In this document: piece after piece, positions 37,697 through 47,550 of the stretch | Position numbering within the stretch: position 1 is the first letter of the stretch | How the letters are laid out: each line of letters opens with the position of its first letter | Assembly (NCBI GenBank): GCA_016707895.1 | Contig: JADJGV010000009.1 | Coordinates: forward strand, 328,581-392,580 | Source: Myxococcales bacterium | GTDB lineage: Bacteria > Myxococcota_A > Polyangia > Haliangiales > Haliangiaceae | Direction: 5' to 3' | Length of the DNA stretch: 64,000 nucleotides | Made by a program: the position numbers and the translations under genes | Notes under the pieces: model-generated | What the model saw: only the letters and a program-made list of their open reading frames with translations | Told to the model about the DNA's origin: nothing | The model's database searches: none

Positions 37697-39507
37697 CGCG
37701 CGTCCTCGCGGTGTGGGTTGGCGTGGCAGTCCTTGCACGCGCGGTAGCCGAGCCGGTAGCGGGTCGCGGCCACGCCGTTGCGCAGCTCGCTCGGCAGGTG
37801 GCACCTCGCGCACGCCACCGCGGCGTGCTTGCCCTCGAGGCGGTAGGTCGTCATCGCCGCGTGGTCGAAGCCGGGCAACGTGAACCGCGCGGTGGTGTGG
37901 CAGTCCTCGCACAGCCGCACCGGCGGGCTCAGGCGGAACTGGCCGCCGTGGACGTCGTCGTGGCAACCGTCGCAGGTGCGCGGCACGCCGCGGAACGCCG
38001 CGGCCTCGGCGCCCTTGGTCTCGCCGTGGCAGCGCGCGCACGCGGTGGTGGCGTGCTTGCCGGTGAGCGGCCACGTCGCGTGATCGATGCGCGGCTGGTG
38101 CCAGTCGTCGGTCGCGTGGCAGCTCGCGCACCCGCCGGCGGCCAGCTCCTTGGCGAACTGATCGCCGTGCGGGTTGGCGTGGCACTCGGCGCACGCGCGC
38201 TTGGGCTGCCGCCAGTCGAGCCGCGGCCGCGCCGCGGTGTGGCAGCCGGCGCACGGCGTCGCCGCGTGGCGCCCGTCGAGGACGAACGCGGTGGTGGCGT
38301 GCTGGGGCGGGCCGAACGTGGTCGGGGCGAAGCCGCCGACGGTGTGGCAGGCCGCGCACTCGCCGGCCGCGCGCGTCGCGAACTCGCCGGCGTGGCGATC
38401 GGCGTGGCAGGCGGCGCAGCGATCGAACGTGAGCTGGCGGTAGCGCGCCGACGCCGGCTTGGCCTTGGGGTGGCAGCTCGCGCAGCGCACCTGCTGGTGC
38501 TTGCCCTCGAGCGGGTACGCGGTCTTCGGGTGCGCGTCCTTGCCGATCTGCTCGGGCAGCCCGAGCCACTTGATCGCCTTGTGGCACCCGTCGCAGCGGT
38601 TGCCGAACGGCGCCTCGTGGACCGCCTTGTGGCAGTCGACGCAGGCCTTGCCCTTGCTCGGCGGCTTGTCGTTGCCGCGGTCGTGGCACTGCTTGCAGCC
38701 GACCCGGGCGTGGCCGTTGCGCAAGGACAGCCACGGGTGTTGATCGCGCATCAGGTCCGACGCGCTCTCCCAGCCCGAGGTCTGGTGGCACGCCGCGCAG
38801 GCCTTGGGCTTGAACTCGCCGGCGTGCGGATCGTCGTGGCAGTCGTCGCAGGCGCCGAACGCGACGCCGGTCCACTTGGCCGGCGTGCCGTGGCACTTCT
38901 CGCACGCCACCGGCGCGTGCTTGCCGGTCAGCGGGTAGCGCGCCTGCGCGTGATCGAACTTGTCCTTGGCGAAGTCGCCCCAGGCGCGATCGTCGTGGCA
39001 CTTCTTGCAGTCGCTGCCGAAGCGGTTGGCGTGCGGGTCCTTGTGGCAGCTCGCGCAGGTCGCCTTGGTGCCGACGTACTGGGTCTTGCCGAGCGGGCTC
39101 TGCTTGGTGTGGCACTTCGCGCAGCCCACCGGCTCGTGCTTGCCGGTCAGCGGCCACCCGGTGAGATCGTGGTCGAGCTTGTCGGGCGCGCCCCCCGGCC
39201 ACCGCACCAGCTTGGCCTTGCGGCCGATGTGCTCGACGTGGCAGTTCTCGCAGGCCTGCCCCTTGTACTGCTTGCCGTGGAGGCCGGCGCCGGCGTCGAG
39301 GCGCGCGCGCAGATCCTGGTGACACGCCAGGCACCGGCTGGCGACCACCTGCTTGCCCGACTGGTGGCACTCGTCGCAGTGGTCGTCGCCGTCGATGCTG
39401 GCGTGGGCCGTCGACAGCGGCCCCGGCGACAGCAGCTGCGCCTCGGCGCGGTCGGCGGTCATCGCGACCAGCGCGCACACGACGAGGGTGACCAGCAGGC
39501 GGGGCAT
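37693..39507 (-). CDS. 23-haem cytochrome c built of tri-haem modules
   Basis: 604 residues, signal peptide ending around AEAQ, and 23 CxxCH motifs (one per about 26 residues). After a three-haem N-terminal segment, a module of about 75 residues repeats seven times: [PLTGKH..V.CxxCH] - CxxCH..PH...F - CxxCH....W - [F.H....YPL]. The last copy lacks its third haem. The invariant GKH or GRH about 6 residues before the first CxxCH is a likely distal ligand. Without a lipobox it should span the periplasm; a chain of this length could in principle cross it. Encoded between the b-type membrane protein (one-base overlap) and the 10-haem gene. Confidence 0.95.
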   Translation of the reverse strand: MPRLLVTLVVCALVAMTADRAEAQLLSPGPLSTAHASIDGDDHCDECHQSGKQVVASRCLACHQDLRARLDAGAGLHGKQYKGQACENCHVEHIGRKAKLVRWPGGAPDKLDHDLTGWPLTGKHEPVGCAKCHTKQSPLGKTQYVGTKATCASCHKDPHANRFGSDCKKCHDDRAWGDFAKDKFDHAQARYPLTGKHAPVACEKCHGTPAKWTGVAFGACDDCHDDPHAGEFKPKACAACHQTSGWESASDLMRDQHPWLSLRNGHARVGCKQCHDRGNDKPPSKGKACVDCHKAVHEAPFGNRCDGCHKAIKWLGLPEQIGKDAHPKTAYPLEGKHQQVRCASCHPKAKPASARYRQLTFDRCAACHADRHAGEFATRAAGECAACHTVGGFAPTTFGPPQHATTAFVLDGRHAATPCAGCHTAARPRLDWRQPKRACAECHANPHGDQFAKELAAGGCASCHATDDWHQPRIDHATWPLTGKHATTACARCHGETKGAEAAAFRGVPRTCDGCHDDVHGGQFRLSPPVRLCEDCHTTARFTLPGFDHAAMTTYRLEGKHAAVACARCHLPSELRNGVAATRYRLGYRACKDCHANPHREDAR

Positions 39508-40343
39508 CAGAAGATCCAGCGGTAGCCGTAGTGCCAGGCGATGCCGGCGTGGACGCCGACGGCGATCAGCATCAACAGCGCGAAGAAGCGGTGCAGGCCA
39601 CGCCAGCTGCGCAACAGCGCCGCCATGCCGCTGGCGCGGGCCTCGGCGGTCGAGGCCTTGTGCAGCTCGCGCCACGCCGCGCGCACCTCGGGCGTGGCCT
39701 CGGCGCGGGGCGGCTCGAGCACGCGCAGCGCGCTGGCCCGCAGCGCCGCCACCTTGCGCCAGCGCGGGACGGAGATCAGGCTGCGCACCAGCGACGCGTT
39801 GGCGGGCAGGCGCGGCGCGGGCAGCCCGTCGAGGATCGCGGTCGCCTGCAGCCGGGCGCCCGGCGCGGCGCCCTCGAGGCGATCGAGCGCCAGCCGCAGC
39901 CGGCTGGCGTCAGGCGGCGTCAGCGCGTAGAGGAAGCGCCCGATCAGGCCGGTGAGGACGACGACCGCGAGGCTGGCCGCGCTGGTCTTGGCGATCGGCG
40001 TGCGCAGCTGCAGCGCCGAGTGAAACACCACCAGCGTCGCCGCCATCAGGCCGGTGAACACGTGCAGATCGAGCCACACCCGCATCGAGCCCAGCCGGTT
40101 GCTGCCGGCGATCAGCCGCCGCACCAGGTACGACAGGTTGAGGATCACCAGGCCGGCGGCGACGAAGCCGTAGCCCATGCCGATGCTCCCGCTCGGCCGC
40201 AGCTTGCGGAAGTCGGGGTGCTCGACCCGATCCTCGAGGGACAGCCCGTAGAAGCTCCAGCCTCGTCGCGCCATCGCCACGGCTGCCAGCAGAACCAGCA
40301 GCCCGAGGATGTACGGCAAGACGCGACGCGACCGTTGAGCCAT
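39507..40343 (-). CDS. Predicted diheme b-type membrane cytochrome
   Basis: 278 residues with about five transmembrane helices (8-26, 54-75, 88-110, 122-142, 250-272). Two helices each carry two His 14 residues apart: His94/His108 (LDLHVFTGLM ... VVFHSAL) and His251/His265 (GLHRFFALLM ... GVHAGIAW). This is the bis-His pattern of cytochrome b561/ferric reductase-type diheme proteins. A soluble loop of about 100 residues lies between helices 4 and 5. It would oxidise quinol and hand electrons to the secreted cytochromes encoded next. First gene of the operon; the 206 bases upstream contain small GC hairpins but no convincing promoter. Confidence 0.8.
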   Translation of the reverse strand: MAQRSRRVLPYILGLLVLLAAVAMARRGWSFYGLSLEDRVEHPDFRKLRPSGSIGMGYGFVAAGLVILNLSYLVRRLIAGSNRLGSMRVWLDLHVFTGLMAATLVVFHSALQLRTPIAKTSAASLAVVVLTGLIGRFLYALTPPDASRLRLALDRLEGAAPGARLQATAILDGLPAPRLPANASLVRSLISVPRWRKVAALRASALRVLEPPRAEATPEVRAAWRELHKASTAEARASGMAALLRSWRGLHRFFALLMLIAVGVHAGIAWHYGYRWIF

Positions 40344-40549
40344 GGAGCCGGTCCGAGCGGCTGCAAGACGCGAGCCTGCCGGAGCTGCGTGCGCACGCCG
40401 CGTTCTGGCCGCGCGGCCGTCAAACCTGGCGCAGGACTGCGCAAGGACCGTACGCGGACGCGAAGCGTCTGCCGGATCGTCGACGGTGGCGCGCGGTCAT
40501 CGCGACAACGGCGATGACAGATCGTCGCAGGCCCGCGTCGGCGCGTGGG

Positions 40550-40981
40550 CTACTCGCCGCCGCCGCAGGGATCGTCGGGCGGCGGCGGCGGGGCCGGCGC
40601 GGCGTCGGGCGCGCCGCCCTCGCGCGCCATCTGCGCGCCGATGGCCTCGAGCTGGGCGTCGGTCATCTTGGCCTTGCACGACTCCATCGACGCCTCGTCG
40701 GCGGTCGCGATGCAGTCGATCAGCTCCGCCGACCAGCCGTCGGCGGCGCAGCGCTCGGCCAGGACCTTCTCGAGCAGCGGCGCGGCCTGCTCGGCCTCTT
40801 CCGCCGCGCCGGCCTCGCCCGAGGCGGCGGCCACGGCGCGGAGCTGGGCGCCGGCGTTGGCGGCCGCGGACGCGCACGACGGCGTCGCGGCGCCCGCGCT
40901 GCTCGACTTCTGCGAACCGCCGCAGCCCACCGCCGCCACCGTTGCCATCGCCAGCCCGAGGCTGGCCAGGTGCTTCATCAT
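40550..40981 (-). CDS. Small Cys-conserved lipoprotein, copy 2 of a tandem pair
   Basis: 143 residues from MMKHLASLG. Lipobox VGC-GGSQKS. Conserved positions with the upstream neighbour: CASAAANAG, AERCAADGWS, DCIATAD, ESC and the identical end DPCGGGE. Four internal Cys suggest two disulphides in a helical bundle. No family recognised. A tandem duplicate of the gene at 41018; the stop-to-start distance is 36 bases. Confidence 0.75.
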   Translation of the reverse strand: MMKHLASLGLAMATVAAVGCGGSQKSSSAGAATPSCASAAANAGAQLRAVAAASGEAGAAEEAEQAAPLLEKVLAERCAADGWSAELIDCIATADEASMESCKAKMTDAQLEAIGAQMAREGGAPDAAPAPPPPPDDPCGGGE

Positions 40982-41017
40982 CCCGGCCATCGTCGCACGG
41001 CCGGCCCGCGCGTGGCG

Positions 41018-41455
41018 CTACTCGCCGCCGCCGCAGGGATCGCCGGTCGCGCCGGCGTCGTCGGCGCCGCTGTCGCCGCCGCCCATCTCGCGCTCCATCT
41101 GCTGGCCGACCGCGTCGCGCTGCTCCTGGGTCAGCGACTGGTCGCAGGTCTCCATCGTCTGGGCGGTGGCGGTGGCGATGCAGTCGATGGCCGCCGCCGA
41201 CCACGCGTCGGCGGCGCAGCGCTCGGCCATGACGCGCTCGAGCGTCGCGGCGGCCCCTTCCATCTTCGCGGCGTCGCCCGGGTCGGGGGAGCCCGCGGCG
41301 ATCGCGCGGACCTGCACGCCGGCGTTGGCCGCCGCGGTCGCGCACGACTGCTTGGACGCGGCGGCGCCGCCGCCCCCGGACTTCTGCGAACCGCCGCAGC
41401 CCGCCGCCGCCACCAGGGTCATCGCCAGCGCCAGGCTGGTCAGGTGTTTGATCAT
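41018..41455 (-). CDS. Small Cys-conserved lipoprotein, copy 1 of a tandem pair
   Basis: 145 residues starting MIKHLTSLALAM, with the lipobox AAGC-GGSQKS. It shares with its downstream copy the same signal peptide pattern, the four-Cys core and the DPCGGGE end. Divergence elsewhere shows the duplication is not recent. It is the upstream member of the pair and probably drives both. Confidence 0.75.
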   Translation of the reverse strand: MIKHLTSLALAMTLVAAAGCGGSQKSGGGGAAASKQSCATAAANAGVQVRAIAAGSPDPGDAAKMEGAAATLERVMAERCAADAWSAAAIDCIATATAQTMETCDQSLTQEQRDAVGQQMEREMGGGDSGADDAGATGDPCGGGE

Positions 41456-41569
41456 CGCCGCGATCTTCGCACGACCGCGCCTCGTACCGCGGGGGCGCGC
41501 TGGGGTACTCGCGGCGGGCCGTCGCTGTTGCCCGCGGCGCGCGGACGGCTATCGTAGGGCGTGGTCGCG

Positions 41570-42100
41570 ATGGCGCAGCTCGCCGAGATGCTCGGCGCAC
41601 GGGTGCAGGGGGACGCGCTGGTCGTGACCCGCGACGGCGTCGACGTGGTGGTCGCGGCGACCGCGCGGCCGGGCTGGCGCTTCACCGCCGACGCCCCGAC
41701 GCTGGGGCGGCTGCGGCTCGAGGCCGGCCTCGGCGGGGCGACGCTCCTGGCCGGCGAGCTGCCGGGCGCGCGCCCGGTCGCCGACGGCTGCTGGCGGCTC
41801 GAGACCAGCGATCCGTACCAGGCCGCGCGGCTGCTGGCCGAGCCGCCGTGGCCGGTCGATGAGGGCACGCGCCGTGGCTTCTGCGCGGATCTGATCGCCG
41901 ACCGCGCGCCGACCATCCCGCCGCCGCTGTTCGCGCTGCAGGTGGCGCGCGGGCGCGCGACGATCGTCCAGCGCGCCGCGGCCGTCGAGCCGGCCCACGT
42001 GGCCGGCGCGGTGCGGCGGCTGGTCCAGCTGGTGACGCGCCCGGGCCGGCTCGACGACGCGGCGGCGCAACCGCGGCGCGGCGCGGCCCCGTTTCGCTGA
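41570..42100 (+). CDS. Unknown cytoplasmic protein
   Basis: 176 residues from MAQLAEMLGAR (a GTG nine bases ahead is also possible). Mostly beta in the first half (VQGDALVVTRDGVDVVVAAT) with one conserved-looking CADLIADRAPT segment and an Arg-rich tail. No signal peptide, transmembrane helix or family recognised. Convergent with the EF-G gene, with the terminator hairpin between them. Confidence 0.5.
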   Translation: MAQLAEMLGARVQGDALVVTRDGVDVVVAATARPGWRFTADAPTLGRLRLEAGLGGATLLAGELPGARPVADGCWRLETSDPYQAARLLAEPPWPVDEGTRRGFCADLIADRAPTIPPPLFALQVARGRATIVQRAAAVEPAHVAGAVRRLVQLVTRPGRLDDAAAQPRRGAAPFR

Positions 42101-42131
42101 CCGCCGCCGGCGCTCGTCGACCGAAAATGCG

Positions 42132-42162
42132 CCGGGCGCACGCCGCGAGGACGTGCGCCCGG
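42132..42162. terminator. Bidirectional terminator between EF-G and the convergent gene
   Basis: A perfect 11-bp hairpin with arms CCGGGCGCACG/CGTGCGCCCGG and a 9-base loop. On the minus strand it is followed by CGCATTTTCGG, so it should end the EF-G transcript. It lies midway between the stops at 42100 and 42177. Confidence 0.7.
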
Positions 42163-42176
42163 AAGGACGGAGGCAG

Positions 42177-44213
<2,037 letters not shown>

Positions 44214-44353
44214 GGCGATACCGAGGCGGACCGCGGGCGCGGTCCGAGGGAAGAGGGCGTGCGTCGCGCGGACGCACGGCGGCGCGCACCCGGCGGGTGC
44301 GGCGGTGGCGGGCGATCCCCCGCGGACGCGATCGACGGACGATCGGCCGCGGG

Positions 44354-44482
44354 TTAGCCAGCGGCGGGCGTGAACGCCCAGGCCGCGATCAAGAGGCCCA
44401 GCCGCGGCAGCTCGCGCGCGCACGCCGCCGGCCCCGCGTGGCGCGGGTGGAGCGTGGCGATGATGGCGAGCGGGCGCGGCAT
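44354..44482 (-). CDS. Candidate 42-codon leader ORF upstream of the EF-G paralogue
   Basis: On the minus strand an ATG 12 bases inside the predicted transcript opens 42 codons (MPRPLAIIATLHP to TPAAG) and ends in TAA. No strong Shine-Dalgarno is visible. It ends 140 bases before the EF-G start, ahead of three hairpins. Its coding nature is uncertain; it is listed because leader peptides commonly control translation-factor and ribosome-protection genes. Confidence 0.3.
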   Translation of the reverse strand: MPRPLAIIATLHPRHAGPAACARELPRLGLLIAAWAFTPAAG

Positions 44483-44500
44483 GACGGACCTCGAACGTCT

Positions 44501-44529
44501 CATCTACGGATTCGATCGGTCGCTGTCAA
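44501..44529 (-). promoter_or_regulatory. Strong sigma70-type promoter for the EF-G paralogue
   Basis: On the minus strand TTGACA (44529-44524, perfect consensus), a 17-base spacer and TAGATG (44506-44501, 4 of 6 matches to TATAAT). The start would lie near 44494, about 280 bases before the EF-G ATG. The best consensus promoter in the window. The whole 375-base gap (44214-44588) is taken by this leader and the upstream region of the divergent lipoprotein gene. Confidence 0.7.
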
Positions 44530-44588
44530 CGGGCGAGTTGTGGCCGCCCGGTAAACCCGCGCGCGGCCTCGTGCGTTGATCGACGACG

Positions 44589-45668
44589 ATGAAGGCGTCA
44601 TGGATCGCGCTCGCGGTGCTGGTCGTCGGGTGTGGGAGCGACGGCGGGGCCCCGGCCGCGAGCGCAACTCCGCGGGAAGGCTCGTCCCCTCGCCCGGTCC
44701 GCGGCCTCAAGCAGGTCGCTCGCTACGACCGCCTGGCGGTCCCGGTGGCGTTCGCCCACGACGGCAAGCGGTGGATCGGCGCGGTCGATCGCGAGCTGGT
44801 CATCTACGACGGCGCGCGCGAGGTCGGCCGGATGCCGGTGATGGTGGGCGGCACCGACGGCGCGCTGGCGCCGCTGCCCGACGGCGGCTGGATCGCCGGG
44901 GCGCGGGTGCTGGCCGCCGACGGCACCGCGCGGTTCGACGGCTGGAGCTGGGCCAACCGCTACGGGCGGTTCGGCAGCCCCAAGGCCTCGGCGATCAGCC
45001 CCGACGGGCACGTCGCGATCATCGACGGCGCCGACTCGCCCAGCACGTGCCTGTGCGATCGCGAGCGCGGCACCGCGGGCAGCGCGGCCGGCGCGCTGGT
45101 GCGGCTCACGTTCGACTCCGAGCGACCCGCCGAGCGCGTCCTGCTGGAGCACGGCGGCCGCCGGTTCCACGTGGCGGCCTCGGCGACCGCGGTGGCCGCG
45201 GTCGATGGCCGCGCGCTGTCGGTGTGGCCGGCCGCGGGCGACGCGCCGCCGGCGACCGCCACGCTCGGCGTCACCGACGTGCAGGCGCTGGCCTGGGCCG
45301 GCGATCGCTACCTCGTCGCGACCAGCTACGTCGATATGGATCGCACCGACGTGGTGATCCTCGATCGCGACGCCGGCTGGCAGCCGGCCTGGACCTGGTC
45401 GATCCCCGGCCAGGTGCGCGAGCTGCGGGTGCGGCCCGGCGGCCGCGAGATCGCGATCGCCTGGAACAACTACCGCGCGACCGATCGCGTGCTGCAGGAC
45501 GACCGCAAGGTCGAGGTGTTCGCGCTCGACGGCACCCGCGCGGCGTCGCTCGACACGGCCGGCTCCCCTGCGTCGATCGCCTGGTCGCCGAAGGGCGACG
45601 CGCTGCTGGTCGCGATGGTCGGCAACAGCCCGCGCGAGCAGGGCGTGCTGCGCCTCGCCGTGCGCTGA
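44589..45668 (+). CDS. Beta-propeller-like lipoprotein
   Basis: 359 residues. Lipobox VVGC-GSDGG. The mature part has six or so WD/YncE-like blades: GKRWIGAVDRELVIYDG, GGWIAGARVLAADG, SPKASAISPDGHVAIIDG, DVQALAWAGDRYLVAT, REIAIAWNNYRATDR, ASIAWSPKGDALLVAM. Blade ends repeat the SPDG/SPKG turn. A surface-binding role is likely; partner unknown. Divergent from the EF-G promoter region and convergent with the toxin-antitoxin remnant (12-base gap). Confidence 0.72.
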   Translation: MKASWIALAVLVVGCGSDGGAPAASATPREGSSPRPVRGLKQVARYDRLAVPVAFAHDGKRWIGAVDRELVIYDGAREVGRMPVMVGGTDGALAPLPDGGWIAGARVLAADGTARFDGWSWANRYGRFGSPKASAISPDGHVAIIDGADSPSTCLCDRERGTAGSAAGALVRLTFDSERPAERVLLEHGGRRFHVAASATAVAAVDGRALSVWPAAGDAPPATATLGVTDVQALAWAGDRYLVATSYVDMDRTDVVILDRDAGWQPAWTWSIPGQVRELRVRPGGREIAIAWNNYRATDRVLQDDRKVEVFALDGTRAASLDTAGSPASIAWSPKGDALLVAMVGNSPREQGVLRLAVR

Positions 45669-45680
45669 CCGGCGGCGGGA

Positions 45681-45983
45681 TCACTCGTCGTCGGGCGGCA
45701 ACGCGGCGAGCTCGGGGTGGGTCAGCGGATACCAGGACGGGTGGATCGAGCGGATCCACAGCGCGTCGCCGCGGACCTCATAGCTGATCCGATACGACCA
45801 GCGGCGCGCGCGCACGACGACGACCTTGTAGTACGCGCCGCGGAATGGCGAGTCATCGGGATACGCGCGGCCGCTTCGGGGCGCGACCTGGAGCTAGCGC
45901 AGCGACCGCACGACCCTGCGCGCGGCTGGGACGGGGAGCGCGCGCAGCTGGTTCTCCGCCGCGGCGGTGAGCACTACCTTCAA
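45681..45983 (-). pseudogene. RelE/ParE-like toxin gene with an in-frame TAG stop
   Basis: A 100-codon frame from TTG 45983 to TGA at 45681 is open except for one amber codon at 45896-45894 (codon 30). Before it: VLTAAAENQLRALPVPAARR, typical of RelE/ParE N-termini. After it in the same frame: RGAYYKVVVVRARRWSYRIS and SIHPSWYPLTHP. The downstream part has no start codon that would give a separate sensible gene. The start codon lies within the antitoxin reading frame, the normal overlap for such pairs. The TAG probably inactivates the toxin, unless this is a sequencing error. Confidence 0.65.
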
Positions 45984-46245
45984 GGCCAAGCTCCTTCGCG
46001 ACCGCGTCGAGGTCCCGGCCGCGGCCGGCGGCGATGTCGCGGCTGCCGTCGCTCCAGGCGGTCTGCCAGCCGGGGCGGCGCATCTCGTCGAGCGCGGCCA
46101 TCCATCCTTCGAAGTACTCTTCGTCGACCAGCACCATGCTGCCGCGCCCACCGCGGGTGATGCGATAGATCGTCCCGGTCTCGACGTCCTGGGCGATGCG
46201 CGCCGCGTGGCGCACCAGGTCGGTCACCGAGATGATTCGTTCCAT
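45853..46245 (-). CDS. Phd/YefM-type antitoxin with an out-of-frame C-terminal extension
   Basis: 130 residues from MERIISVTDLVRH. Residues 1-88 have the Phd/YefM look: ISVTDLVRHAARIAQDV, a basic turn (RITRGGRG) and MVLVDEEYFEGWMAALDEM, ending in DAVAKELGL. There the usual arrangement would be a TGA overlapping the toxin TTG (TTGA is present one frame off), but this frame lacks the stop and runs 42 more residues of Arg/Ala-rich sequence through the toxin DNA. A one-base indel near 45983 would explain it. DNA binding and autoregulation via the palindrome at its start are expected. Confidence 0.6.
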   Translation of the reverse strand: MERIISVTDLVRHAARIAQDVETGTIYRITRGGRGSMVLVDEEYFEGWMAALDEMRRPGWQTAWSDGSRDIAAGRGRDLDAVAKELGLEGSAHRRGGEPAARAPRPSRAQGRAVAALAPGRAPKRPRVSR

Positions 46246-46267
46246 GCTCAGAATCATGTTCTGAGCA
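46245..46267. promoter_or_regulatory. Operator-like 9-bp inverted repeat at the antitoxin start
   Basis: Perfect inverted repeat TGCTCAGAA - 5 bases (TCATG) - TTCTGAGCA. It overlaps the antitoxin ATG, where Phd-type antitoxins commonly bind to repress their own operon. It is distinctly less GC-rich than its surroundings. Confidence 0.7.
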
Positions 46268-46314
46268 CATCGGATGTCCAGGCGAAACCACGCCCGGCGC
46301 AGCGCCGCCAAGGC

Positions 46315-47442
46315 TCAATTGCGCTGCGCGACGCGCTGGTGCTGGGCGACCCAGGCGTTGACCTTGCGCCACTCGGCGTGGAGGAACGCGACCCGCGCGT
46401 CGGGGTCGGTCGGCACGTCGGCCGCCGCCACCCGCCACATCTTGACCTTGACCGTCGCGCGGTACAGGCCGCCGGCGACGAAGTCGTCGAGGCGCGCGCT
46501 GGCCTCGTAGCCGGTGTGGGCGCAGAACACCAGCGCCGCGTCGGGCGCGCCCTCCATCAGCGCCAGCGTGCCGCCGGTGCGGAACGGCAGCACGTGGGTC
46601 AGCGCCTCGGCCTCGGCGGCCGCGGCGGGATCCTTGTCGCGCAGCTTGCCGATGATCTGCGCGCGCCGCTCGGGCGAGAACCGCGTGCCCTCGGGGAAGA
46701 TCATGATCGCCTCGCGCTGGTGCAGGGCCGGCGTCGCGGCGCGCACCACGTCGAGCTCCTTGGTCGCGTCGCCCGAGCCGCGGCGGATGAACGCGAACGG
46801 GATGCGGTGGCCGATCGCGTCGACGATCGGCGCCCACAGCAGCTCGGCCTTGAGCACGATCCGCAGCCGCACGTCGTGGCCGTGGCTGGCCAGGCCGATC
46901 GGCAGGATCGTGTCGTTGGTCGACGCGTGGCGCATCAGCAGGATCGACGGGCCGTCGCGCAGCACCTCGGTGCCCTCGATGTCGTAGGTGATGCCGTAGA
47001 TGGCGGCCATCACCCGCGCGTTCCAGTCGGCCCAGTAGGCCTCGGCGGTGAGCGACCAGCGGTTGCAGCGCCGCCACGCCAGCCCGCCGCCGCTGGCCAG
47101 CCAGATGCTGAACAGGAGCCACGCGCCCCACAGCTGGCCGAAGATGATCGTGCCGATGCACAGGTAGAAGCGCGCCAGCAAGAGCGGCCGGCGCCGCAGC
47201 AGATCGACGATCGCCAGGACCGGCACCACGACCGGCGCGACGCCCCACCACACCAGCACCGCCACGTGCAAGAGCGGCATCGTGATCGCGCGGCGGGCCA
47301 GCTTGCGGTGCCACGGGTCGCGCCGGATGTACGGCCGGACGTCGACGTCCTCGATCGGTCCGGCTTCCGGACGAGCCGCGGCGGGGCTGGGCGAGGTCGG
47401 CGGCCGGGACGAGCCAGGCACCGACGCGGACCGTTCCGACAT
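46315..47442 (-). CDS. PlsC-family acyltransferase, membrane-associated
   Basis: 375 residues from MSERSASVPG (alternative ATGs 3 and 4 codons upstream). Two hydrophobic helices (LLHVAVLVWWGVAPVVVPVL; LCIGTIIFGQLWGAWLLFSI) precede the catalytic part, with the HxxxxD motif in RHASTNDT, the substrate motif FIRRGSGD and the FPEGTRF motif. It is a 1-acyl-sn-glycerol-3-phosphate acyltransferase relative, probably transferring acyl chains to a lysophospholipid or other lipid; longer than typical PlsC. Single gene, 72 bases from the antitoxin ATG. Confidence 0.9.
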   Translation of the reverse strand: MSERSASVPGSSRPPTSPSPAAARPEAGPIEDVDVRPYIRRDPWHRKLARRAITMPLLHVAVLVWWGVAPVVVPVLAIVDLLRRRPLLLARFYLCIGTIIFGQLWGAWLLFSIWLASGGGLAWRRCNRWSLTAEAYWADWNARVMAAIYGITYDIEGTEVLRDGPSILLMRHASTNDTILPIGLASHGHDVRLRIVLKAELLWAPIVDAIGHRIPFAFIRRGSGDATKELDVVRAATPALHQREAIMIFPEGTRFSPERRAQIIGKLRDKDPAAAAEAEALTHVLPFRTGGTLALMEGAPDAALVFCAHTGYEASARLDDFVAGGLYRATVKVKMWRVAAADVPTDPDARVAFLHAEWRKVNAWVAQHQRVAQRN

Positions 47443-47550
47443 GATCATCGTCATGACCGTCGTCCGATGTAGTCGAAATCCAGGGCGATCGCCAGCGAAA
47501 AACCCGGGCGGCCGGTCAGCCGCGCCTTTGCGAAAGCCCGGTTCGAGGTC

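Noticed and set aside
44370..44579. Plus-strand 69-codon frame (ends KPARGLVR) over the EF-G promoter
   Set aside because: Overlaps the consensus minus-strand promoter and leader; no signal or family, and no Shine-Dalgarno.
45853..46245. A normal antitoxin extended to 130 residues as a real domain
   Set aside because: The last 42 residues are Arg/Ala-rich and read out of frame through the toxin; treated as a lost stop.
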